From Treponemataceae bacterium (GTDB lineage: Bacteria > Spirochaetota > Spirochaetia > Treponematales > Treponemataceae), in NCBI GenBank assembly GCA_024680915.1, contig JAILBN010000104.1, positions 1 to 32,807 on the forward strand: a stretch of 32,807 bases of DNA, written 5' to 3'. Position 1 is the first letter of the stretch, and the number at the start of each line of letters is the position of its first letter. The translations under genes and the position numbers were made by a program. The notes beneath the pieces were generated by a model. It searched no databases and was not told the origin of the DNA. It saw only the letters and a list, made by a program, of their open reading frames with translations. This document shows, one piece after another, positions 16,319-26,473 of this stretch.

Positions 16319-17317
16319 TTAGTCCCTGCCCTTCTCATAGCGGATACGGGGATCCATCCAAGCTAGGATGATGTCGGAAACAAGCGTTCCTACAACTACA
16401 AGGAAAGCCTGAGTCAGAAGTATTGTTCCAGAAAGATATGTGTCCTGGGTCTTCAAGGCCTCAAAAAGAACTGGTCCTTGAATAGCAAGGTTCATAACGA
16501 TTGCCGATATGGTGGAACCTGAGAATATGCTGGAAAGAGAACCGGCAAGTCCGGAGACCACCGGATTAAGAGCTGCGCGAAGGCAGTACTTATAGGTGAT
16601 GGTCGCCTCAGAGACACCCTTTGCCCTTGCCACCAGAGCATACTGCTTAGCCTGCTCATCAAGCATCTGGGCTCTTACTGTACGGATGATACCACAGGTA
16701 CCAGAGGTACCGATAACAATGATAGGAATGACCATACGCTTAAGGAATTCCCCGAAATTATACCAATGAACGCCATTCTGCAACATCTCAGGGGAGAAGA
16801 GCCCCAGGAGGGGATCTCCCGTTATTTTAAAGGATGCGTACATAAGGATAATGGCAAGCAGGAAGTTAGGGGTCGCCATACCAAGGAAGCCCACTACGGA
16901 CAAGGCGTAATCACCCACTGAATACTGGTGGAGGGCACTGTATATTCCTATGGGAAGGGAAACAAGATAGGTGAAAAGCATAATCGTAAGGGAAACTAAT
17001 ACAGTAAGCCAGAAACGGTCCATAATGACACTCCATACAGGCCGGCCGTAGGCGAAAGAATAGCCGAAATCTCCCTGGGATATTATTTTCCACACCCACT
17101 GCACATAGCGGACAGGCCAAGGCTTATCAAGACCATACTCTGCCCTCAAGGCTGCCACGTCAGCCTCGGTGAAGACTTCACCTTCAGCCTGCATACGGGC
17201 GACATAACTTGAAACATAATCACCTTCTGGAAGCTGCATTATAAAAAATATGACAAAGGAAATGATGACTATCGTAGGTATGAACAAAAGTACACGCTTA
17301 ACAATATATTTCCACAT
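16319..17317 (-). CDS. Opp/Dpp-type ABC transporter permease (OppB/DppB-like)
   Basis: A 332-residue inner-membrane permease. The N-terminus 'MWKYIVKRVLLFIPTIVIISF' is the typical first helix of OppB/DppB proteins, followed by a periplasmic loop with 'GLDKPWPVRYVQWV' and 'QGDFGYSF', and about five further helices. The coupling loop is 'ALVARAKGVSEATITYKYCLRAALNPV', and the C-terminus has 'LVSDIILAWMDPRIRYEKG', both family hallmarks. AGGAG lies nine bases before ATG. It starts 201 bp after the binding-protein stop, in contrast to the tight spacing of the other transporter genes. The gap holds stem-loops that may lower its expression relative to the binding protein. Confidence 0.93.
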   Translation of the reverse strand: MWKYIVKRVLLFIPTIVIISFVIFFIMQLPEGDYVSSYVARMQAEGEVFTEADVAALRAEYGLDKPWPVRYVQWVWKIISQGDFGYSFAYGRPVWSVIMDRFWLTVLVSLTIMLFTYLVSLPIGIYSALHQYSVGDYALSVVGFLGMATPNFLLAIILMYASFKITGDPLLGLFSPEMLQNGVHWYNFGEFLKRMVIPIIVIGTSGTCGIIRTVRAQMLDEQAKQYALVARAKGVSEATITYKYCLRAALNPVVSGLAGSLSSIFSGSTISAIVMNLAIQGPVLFEALKTQDTYLSGTILLTQAFLVVVGTLVSDIILAWMDPRIRYEKGRD

Positions 17318-17518
17318 CTATGGTTTCTCCTTTCATTTTTTTTCAAGGATCACAAGCAATTCTGGTCAGCACTGGAAAAACCTCCTGACAAAAATCCTCT
17401 CAAGAAGCTTTCCCCCTGCTGCCAAGTCCGGCACCGAAAGAGGGGCAGGCAAGCACTTTCGCAAGCTTTATTCCACCTGCCCTCTTACGGTCCGCTGCCT
17501 CAGCAGCTCATCCTTTCT
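17318..17518 (-). promoter_or_regulatory. Stem-loop region between the binding-protein and permease genes
   Basis: On the transcribed strand two stems follow the binding-protein stop: a 5-bp GC stem with a 4-base loop (17494-17507), then a long stem pairing 17476-17486 with 17438-17449 (11 pairs with one bulged base). Neither is followed by a T-tract, so they look like mRNA-stabilising or processing hairpins rather than full terminators. Such elements commonly give more binding protein than permease. No coding frame of interest is visible here. Confidence 0.55.
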
Positions 17519-19468
17519 TTAGTCCTTAAAGAAGCAGCAGTCAATATGGGCTATTCCAAGACCACGCTGCTCATCAGAGAACATTGCGGTTACAGGGAAG
17601 TTCTTTATCTTGCTGTCAACTATGTAAAGAAGTGAGCTCGGGCGGATATAACCGATAACCCAAAGATTCTCCTCATGGAGCTTATACATCTGCATTGCAA
17701 GCTCTTCACGCTCTGCCGGATTGGCAGAATTACGGAAGCTCTTGTAAACATCACAGAGCTTTGCCAGATCGCCTGTAGGAGCAACACCAGAGGCACCGTT
17801 TGATGCAACCCATGTTCCTATGTCACCGTACCATTCTGCATAATTTCGAACTGGAACGAGGGTATCCGGGCGGAGTGCCAGGCTGATTGTTTCTGCAGGA
17901 GCAACCGGGCTAATTACGGCATCGTACTGGTTACCAGTGATAAGGTTGTTCAAGGTATCCTTATCCATTGGTTTGTATGTTGACTTGATACCGATTTTCT
18001 TCCAGTACTCGTTGAGGAGCTGGTATGAATCATCTGCACCGGAGCCTGTATATGTCAGGAAATCTATACAGAGATCAGTTCCGTCCGGGCAGTCATAGAA
18101 GCCGTCTTTGCCTTTCTTACAGCCGAGCTTTACAAGAAGAGCCTCTGCAGCGGCAGGATCGTACTCACACCACTTGTTTGCCCATTCTTCTGTATAACCC
18201 ATAGCACCTTCAGCAGGAGCAGCCTGTCCTGGCTCTGACCAACCACCGGATATATTCTTTGCGAACTCTGTACGGTCTACGGAAATTGAGAGAGCCTGAC
18301 GGAATTCCTTAGTCTGGAAAAGAGCTCTTTCAGCAAGCTCAGGAGCTGTCTGGTTGAGCTCAACCTGTGAAGAGGTGTCTGACCAACCTGATGTAGCCCA
18401 CTGATAAATTGTATAGCCGACTTTATTGGAGTTATCAGAAAGTGTTTCTATATCAGCCCAAGCACCTGTAGCGAAGTCAACTTCACCGGCCAGAATTTTG
18501 ATAAGGATCTGGCTTTCGTCAGAAACCTTTGTCCACTGAATTGAATCTACATAAGGAAGCTGTTTGCCTTCCTGATCGACTTTCCAGTAATAAGGATTAC
18601 GTACGAATTCCCAGTATGTTCCGTTGGTATCGTTCTTTCCGGGTTCTGTGGAAAGTACATAAGGATTAAGAGTAGGAATACCAGAAACGTTCCAGAAATA
18701 ATATCCTGTTTCCTTTCCCATCTTCTTCGCATCGCTGAAGCCCATTTCCTTGGCTTTCTTCTCAGCAGCTTCTGCACCGATGAACTCAGGCAGAACAGTC
18801 TTCATGTAATGGGCAGGAGCATAGCACCACTTTCCGTTGATAGCCAGCTCTTCAGGGAAAAGAGGTTTAGGATCCTTGAAGGTAACTGTGAAGGTTACAT
18901 CGTCAATCTGCTTGAAGCTACATTTGTTCTTGTTTCCAGCAGCATCCGTGGTATAGAAGCATCCCCAGAGAGATTTTCCGAAGGTTTCAGGAAGACACAT
19001 ATGATCATAGAAGAAGCAGCAGTCATAAGCTGTGAAGGGCTGACCGTCAGACCATTTCATGCCCTTGCGGAGGTGAATTGTCCAGACAGTATAATCGGAG
19101 TTGGCTTCCCAGGATTTTGCCACGTTGGGCTCCACTGTACCATTGTTAGTAAAACGGAAAAGTCCCTGCTCTATAGGCTTTCCTGTACCCCAACCGGCAC
19201 TTGTTCCGACCATCTGGAAGTCTCCACCGTAGGTTCCCACATACTCAAGGGATTCAACCATAACATCAGATGATACGGGTATACGATTCTCAAGAGAAAG
19301 CAGTGTTCCTGCCGCAACCTGAGCAGCAAGAGCCGGAGCTTCCTTTGCTACAGAAACTGTCGTCTTTTTAGTCGTGTTCGTTTTCTCTTTTGTACCACCT
19401 GCAAAAACTAAAGAACAGGCGAGCACTACCATAAGTAAAACAACCAATACACGTCGCAAATTTTTCAT
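17519..19468 (-). CDS. Family-5 extracellular substrate-binding protein, probably for oligosaccharides
   Basis: A 649-residue exported protein of the SBP_bac_5 (OppA/DppA) family. The signal peptide is residues 1-24 with probable cleavage after 'VFA' before 'GGTKEK'; a cysteine at 18 could instead be a relaxed spirochaetal lipidation site. The family block 'EQGLFRFTNNGTVEPNVAKSWE' and 'WTIHLRKGMKWSDGQPFTAYDC' is clear, and 'FRQALSISVDRTEFAKNI' follows. It is longer than most peptide binders (about 500-550), in keeping with members that bind sugars in thermophiles and soil bacteria (family knowledge). AAGGAGG lies close before ATG. It follows the GH105 gene by 60 bp with an intervening hairpin and precedes its permeases. 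Confidence 0.9.
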   Translation of the reverse strand: MKNLRRVLVVLLMVVLACSLVFAGGTKEKTNTTKKTTVSVAKEAPALAAQVAAGTLLSLENRIPVSSDVMVESLEYVGTYGGDFQMVGTSAGWGTGKPIEQGLFRFTNNGTVEPNVAKSWEANSDYTVWTIHLRKGMKWSDGQPFTAYDCCFFYDHMCLPETFGKSLWGCFYTTDAAGNKNKCSFKQIDDVTFTVTFKDPKPLFPEELAINGKWCYAPAHYMKTVLPEFIGAEAAEKKAKEMGFSDAKKMGKETGYYFWNVSGIPTLNPYVLSTEPGKNDTNGTYWEFVRNPYYWKVDQEGKQLPYVDSIQWTKVSDESQILIKILAGEVDFATGAWADIETLSDNSNKVGYTIYQWATSGWSDTSSQVELNQTAPELAERALFQTKEFRQALSISVDRTEFAKNISGGWSEPGQAAPAEGAMGYTEEWANKWCEYDPAAAEALLVKLGCKKGKDGFYDCPDGTDLCIDFLTYTGSGADDSYQLLNEYWKKIGIKSTYKPMDKDTLNNLITGNQYDAVISPVAPAETISLALRPDTLVPVRNYAEWYGDIGTWVASNGASGVAPTGDLAKLCDVYKSFRNSANPAEREELAMQMYKLHEENLWVIGYIRPSSLLYIVDSKIKNFPVTAMFSDEQRGLGIAHIDCCFFKD

Positions 19469-19501
19469 ATTTCCTCCTTAAAAATTTTTGCAACTACAAA
19501 A

Positions 19502-19519
19502 CCGCAGTCTTCCCTGCGG
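19502..19519 (-). terminator. Short GC-rich hairpin between GH105 and the binding-protein gene
   Basis: CCGCAG and CTGCGG pair perfectly around a 6-base loop, and on the transcribed strand TTTTG follows at once. The T-run is short, so I read it as a partial terminator or an mRNA 5'-end stabiliser for the binding-protein transcript. The GH105 stop is only ten bases upstream. Confidence 0.5.
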
Positions 19520-19528
19520 AAAGATTCT

Positions 19529-20629
19529 TTATAATGTTGAACTCTTCATTTCCATCAGAAAGAGCATCGCCAAAGCCTGTCCGTAAGGCATAGACCTTAT
19601 CGGAATCTGTCTGTAGAAATCCTTGGTCAACCTTCCCATAGGTGTTCCGTAAGACACCTTGTGAACCACACCTTCATCATCAATACAGTCCAATATAGGT
19701 TCCAGCGCTTTTTCCGCGCAAGCACGGTATTCATCTCCTATAAGTCCCATATTGCAAGCACGGAGAATACCATACGCTATTCCGCATGTCGCAGAAGCTT
19801 CCTCATAAGAAGAGGCATCGTCCACAAGCGTATGCCACATTCCAGACTCGTCCTGGTTCTCCGCCAGCGACCTCACCTGTTTTTTCAGCAGCTCCACAAG
19901 GTAACGTCTGTCGGGTTCCTGGCAATCCACAATAGACAAAAACTCCGGGATAGCCGCCGTTACCCAGCAATTACCACGTCCCCAAAAGGCCCCCGCAAAA
20001 TTGTTTCCTTCTTTAAAAGACCAACCATGGAACCAGAGTCCAGTCTTGCGGTCAGCCAGATATTTTGCATGAACCAGAACCTGATACACAGCCTCGACCG
20101 TATATGCTTTCCTATTGGAAATTCGCCCCATGTTAGCCAAAAAAAGCACCGTCATAAAAAGCGTGTCATCCCAAAGTTCACTATCATTAATACAATCTGA
20201 GGTTATATGCTGGAAACCGCCCTCTTCTGTACGGGGAAAGGAAGTAAGGATCCACTCAGCCCACTCCTGGCAAACCGCAAGATAATCAGCATTTCCGGTT
20301 TTCTCAGCAAGAAAGGACAGGGTAAGCAGCGGCGTCACTGTATTCACGTTCTTACCCGGCAGTCCGATTTTAAGCTGCCTGTCATAATAGCTCTGCAAAA
20401 TATCCAGGTATTTCTCATCTCCTGTATATTCGTAGCAACGCCAGAAACCATAAAGTCCGACACCCTGGGTCCATTCCCAGAACTGATATTTTTTAAGCTC
20501 ATCCGCATGAACATTGTTCTTGCGCATATTCTCAAGAAATATCTCGTCTTCTTCATAGAGAACTTTCAAAAAGCTTTCAGTCAATTTAGAAAATTTCGCG
20601 TTGATTTTCTCTACAAGTTCCTTTTGCAT
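19529..20629 (-). CDS. GH105 unsaturated glycuronyl hydrolase (YteR/YesR-like)
   Basis: A 366-residue cytoplasmic (alpha/alpha)6-barrel enzyme. The family removes the 4,5-unsaturated uronic acid that polysaccharide lyases leave at the non-reducing end of oligosaccharides, by hydrating the double bond. Family blocks are 'WTQGVGLYGFW' (53-63), 'FPRTEEGGFQH' (131-141), 'LWDDTLFM' (152-159, with the Asp pair 154/155 including the likely catalytic residue), 'TGLWFHGW' (196-203), 'WGRGNCW' (216-222) and 'SYEEASATCGIAYG' (274-287). Length is close to YteR. GH88 is the main alternative, but the 'HGW' and 'WGRGN' blocks favour GH105. No Shine-Dalgarno sequence is visible. A weak promoter and a TTGC-rich dyad lie upstream. 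It starts the transport operon. Confidence 0.92.
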   Translation of the reverse strand: MQKELVEKINAKFSKLTESFLKVLYEEDEIFLENMRKNNVHADELKKYQFWEWTQGVGLYGFWRCYEYTGDEKYLDILQSYYDRQLKIGLPGKNVNTVTPLLTLSFLAEKTGNADYLAVCQEWAEWILTSFPRTEEGGFQHITSDCINDSELWDDTLFMTVLFLANMGRISNRKAYTVEAVYQVLVHAKYLADRKTGLWFHGWSFKEGNNFAGAFWGRGNCWVTAAIPEFLSIVDCQEPDRRYLVELLKKQVRSLAENQDESGMWHTLVDDASSYEEASATCGIAYGILRACNMGLIGDEYRACAEKALEPILDCIDDEGVVHKVSYGTPMGRLTKDFYRQIPIRSMPYGQALAMLFLMEMKSSTL

Positions 20630-20722
20630 GGTTTCAGAATAAGGGAGAATTTTTAAGCGAACAACGCAATTTTTGCCGATTTTCTTTAAATATATTGCAT
20701 TTCTTGCGTTTTAACAGAAATT
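20630..20722 (-). promoter_or_regulatory. Candidate promoter and operator upstream of GH105
   Basis: On the minus strand TTGTTC (20664-20659) and TATTCT (20641-20636) are 17 bases apart and could be weak -35 and -10 boxes; the predicted start falls at or within a few bases of the ATG at 20629. An inverted repeat, AACGCAA at 20663-20669 and TTGCGTT at 20704-20710, overlaps the -35. TTGCATT (20695-20701) and TTGCGTT form a direct repeat with 9-bp spacing. The AraC gene nearby is an obvious candidate binder. Confidence 0.4.
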
Positions 20723-21595
20723 TTACAGCATCCGTGTGCTTTTTTTGTATTCCTCGAAGCCCGGTTTCCTTGACTGACGCTTATCAGCCATGGGTATGCT
20801 CACAAAAAAGAACATCAGGGTGTTCACCACAGCTCCTGCGCACAGGAACCACTTCTCTGGCATGGCTGAAAGGCTGGTCAGGGCCACTCCCCACCACATA
20901 AGGATTTCGCAGGCGTAGTTAGGATGGCGGGAATGCTTCCACAGACCGGTGCGGATAAAACCACCCTTACCCTTGCTCCTGAAGACATGCATCTGAGAAT
21001 CAGCTATTCCCTGGCATACCGTCGCCCCAAAGCAGAGCAGCAAAAACACTGAGCACAAGGGGCGGAATGCAGGCCCAAAATACACAACGGCGACAGCCGG
21101 CAGGACACACAGATACACGACAATCGTGGGAAAAAGATGTATTCCTAGAAAGTTTATGAGCAAATAGATTTTTCCAGTTTTTTCATGAAGCATGGAATAG
21201 CGCCAGTCCTGAAAATCAAGACCCTTGAAGGTATATGCCCAATTTGCGGTAAGCCTTAGGCCCCAGAAAAGAACTGCCGCAAAAATCAGAAGCCCCAGGA
21301 GTGAGCTTCCGCACCGGGAGAGAGCAAGGCTCAAAATAACAGGAGGCTGAACACTCCAGTAAGGATCATAGACAGAAGCGTTCTTAAAAATCAAAGAGAA
21401 AATAAAAACAAGGATTGTGGCCGCCACGTCCGCAAGAAGGAGAGGCAGCAAAAAAGGGAGTCCCACAACACAGCTCTTATCGGTGACACCCAGCAGTCCC
21501 TTAAAATAATCGAATACAAAAACCCCGGCAAGAACCGCAAGTACGTAAACAAGGGCAATTACAAGAAATGAAAGACTACGTTTTTTCAAAATCAT
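20723..21595 (-). CDS. DUF1295 / steroid 5-alpha-reductase-like membrane protein
   Basis: A 290-residue polytopic membrane protein with about seven or eight hydrophobic segments. The frame can start at a TTG at 21610, but ATG 21595 has GGAG nine bases upstream within that stretch and is preferred. The family hallmarks are 'VYDPYWSVQPP', 'WGLRLTANWAY', and near the C-terminus 'GLWKHSRHPNYACEILMWWG', which resembles the NADPH-binding end of the isoprenylcysteine methyltransferase/steroid reductase fold. The substrate of DUF1295 proteins is unknown. It lies 24 bp after the AraC gene and probably shares its transcript, an unexpected partner for a sugar regulator. Confidence 0.85.
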   Translation of the reverse strand: MILKKRSLSFLVIALVYVLAVLAGVFVFDYFKGLLGVTDKSCVVGLPFLLPLLLADVAATILVFIFSLIFKNASVYDPYWSVQPPVILSLALSRCGSSLLGLLIFAAVLFWGLRLTANWAYTFKGLDFQDWRYSMLHEKTGKIYLLINFLGIHLFPTIVVYLCVLPAVAVVYFGPAFRPLCSVFLLLCFGATVCQGIADSQMHVFRSKGKGGFIRTGLWKHSRHPNYACEILMWWGVALTSLSAMPEKWFLCAGAVVNTLMFFFVSIPMADKRQSRKPGFEEYKKSTRML

Positions 21596-21619
21596 CGATC
21601 TCTTCTCCAATATCCCTGC

Positions 21620-22531
21620 CTACTCCGTATATGTGGCCAAGCGTCCTGCATAATCAGTGTGAGTCCTGTAGGCAGACGGAGATATACTGCAGAACTTATT
21701 GAAGGTTCTGTTGAACTGAGAGAAGCTTGCGAAACCGCAATCCTCAGCGATTTCAGTTATTTTCTTATCCGTATACAAAAGAAGCTGCTGCACATTTCGT
21801 ATCCTGGTAAGCTGTATATAGCTGACTACGGTAAAGCCTGTAACCCGCCTGAACTGATGGGACAGATAATAAGGACTCATATTGAACCGCTCTGCCAGCA
21901 TCTCAAGGGTTATATTCTGTCTATAGTTCTCGTGAATCCATGCGGTAATAGTATATATACGGAATTCGGAGGTATCCGGCATTATACCACGCTCATAAAT
22001 GTTATGACGGCGCTCCATATAGACTGTATACAGAAACTCCACGAATTTCGTATGGATCGTAAGATCCCGGATAGGGTCAGGATTTTTTCCCTGGGTAAAA
22101 ATATCGTTCAGAAGGGAGAAAATCTGCTTTTGATGCTCAAGAGAGAAACGGAAAACAGGTACTTCGCCGTCAAAAACAGAAAAAATCCTTTCCAGAGAAC
22201 GGGAAAAGGGAGTCTCCTTTTGAGGCATATAAAAATTGATTATAAGCCGCTTTACAGGAGGTCCCGGTGGATACTCGGTCTTGTGAAGACGTGTAGGCTT
22301 GAGGAAAACCATATCGTACATCTTGAGAGGATAGTATTTTCCTTCGATAATGTGAGAGGCATTCTCATCCAGAAGAATGAAAAGCTCATAGAAGGGGTGG
22401 AAATGCTGGAACTCCATATTTATGGCATAGGAACGAACATCGTAGTCGAAGTAATAAAAAAGAGAATCCTGTTCCTGGTTCACACGTATAGCATAAGCCT
22501 GCTCATAAAGAAGCCCCTCAGAATAATTCAT
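21620..22531 (-). CDS. AraC-family transcriptional regulator with cupin-type sensor domain
   Basis: A 303-residue regulator. The N-terminal half is a cupin-like ligand-binding barrel with the recognisable 'FQHFHPFYELFILLDENASHIIEGKYYPLKMYDMVFL' pattern (written here only as a landmark: His and Glu of 'HFHPFYEL' about residues 43-50). The C-terminal hundred residues (about 198-297) hold the double helix-turn-helix: 'NITLEMLAERFNMSPYYLSH' and 'KITEIAEDCGFASFSQFNR', ending in the 'SPSAYR' signature. Such proteins usually activate sugar-catabolism genes when the sugar binds. Its ATG overlaps the stop of the upstream gene (ATGA), so translation is coupled. It lies inside the glycan locus and is the best candidate regulator of GH105, transport and GH2. 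Confidence 0.9.
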   Translation of the reverse strand: MNYSEGLLYEQAYAIRVNQEQDSLFYYFDYDVRSYAINMEFQHFHPFYELFILLDENASHIIEGKYYPLKMYDMVFLKPTRLHKTEYPPGPPVKRLIINFYMPQKETPFSRSLERIFSVFDGEVPVFRFSLEHQKQIFSLLNDIFTQGKNPDPIRDLTIHTKFVEFLYTVYMERRHNIYERGIMPDTSEFRIYTITAWIHENYRQNITLEMLAERFNMSPYYLSHQFRRVTGFTVVSYIQLTRIRNVQQLLLYTDKKITEIAEDCGFASFSQFNRTFNKFCSISPSAYRTHTDYAGRLATYTE

Positions 22532-23133
22532 TCCTCAGTCTTTTCCTCTGGGGCTTTTTTTTCTTCATCGGGGCTTACATCCTCAGGAGCAGACTCTACT
22601 TCGTCAACAGCGTCTTCAATTTTTGCTGCTGGCTCTGCATCTCCTGCATCTTCCTCTTCCGTCACGAAAAGAGACTTTATACGCTCTTTTATGGTCTCAG
22701 TGGGTTTCAAGTAGCAGTCCTCTACAGGATGATGCTCCTCAACCTCCTCACGAAATCCTTGAAGATTCTCGAAAGTTGGGGGAAGCTGGATGAATCTATC
22801 CACGCTTTCCTCATATACGAAGATATAGCCTTTCTGAATTCCTTCCACTACAAAGCCTGCATAGGAAATAAGATCCCACTCAAACTCCATTTTTGTTCCG
22901 TCGGAAGTCCTTACTGTAAAACCGTCAGTGTAAGTGGTTATCCTGGCACTCATAATTTTTGACACGGCCTTAAGGACAGTATAGGCCGCAAAAAGACAAA
23001 CTCCAAGAATTATGAGGGCCACTATAGTAGGAAGAAAGAAAAAAGATCCTATTCCAAGCACAAGACATGCAATAAGAACAAGATAGACTTTGATAGACTC
23101 CTTGTTCAGCTTCATACTGTATTTATAAACCAT
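22528..23133 (-). CDS. Small membrane protein with PH-like segment and acidic tail
   Basis: A 201-residue protein. The frame also has a TTG at 23139, but the ATG at 23133 follows AGAGG at a 6-base gap. Two hydrophobic helices lie at about residues 14-32 and 35-55. A soluble segment follows ('ITTYTDGFTVRTSDGTKMEFEWDLISYAG', residues roughly 67-95, spans given only as landmarks) that resembles bacterial PH/YcxB-like domains. The last 55 residues are almost all Glu, Asp, Ala, Pro and Lys, and are probably disordered in the cytoplasm. I do not know its function. It overlaps the AraC start by ATGA and lies 60 bp after GH2. Confidence 0.7.
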   Translation of the reverse strand: MVYKYSMKLNKESIKVYLVLIACLVLGIGSFFFLPTIVALIILGVCLFAAYTVLKAVSKIMSARITTYTDGFTVRTSDGTKMEFEWDLISYAGFVVEGIQKGYIFVYEESVDRFIQLPPTFENLQGFREEVEEHHPVEDCYLKPTETIKERIKSLFVTEEEDAGDAEPAAKIEDAVDEVESAPEDVSPDEEKKAPEEKTEE

Positions 23134-23170
23134 AATCAACCTCTTTTATCACTAAGGATCAAAATCCACC

Positions 23171-23193
23171 AGGACAGGCTCCGGATCCTCGTC

Positions 23194-23196
<3 letters not shown>
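23171..23196 (-). terminator. Stem-loop at the GH2 stop codon, weak terminator candidate
   Basis: AGGAC-AGG pairs with CCT-C-GTCCT across an 8-base loop, with one bulged base, and overlaps the GH2 stop. On the transcribed strand only a short T-run (ATTTTG) follows after several bases, so termination would be partial. Confidence 0.35.

Positions 23197-26473
<3,277 letters not shown>

Noticed and set aside
16306-16338. Upstream ATG for the OppC-like permease
   Set aside because: It lies inside the end of the OppB-like gene and has no ribosome site; ATG 16305 follows GGAGG.
21659-22714. A 351-codon plus-strand open frame opposite the AraC and PH-like genes
   Set aside because: It spans two real genes on the other strand and its translation has no family features; the stop-free stretch follows from codon bias of the true genes.
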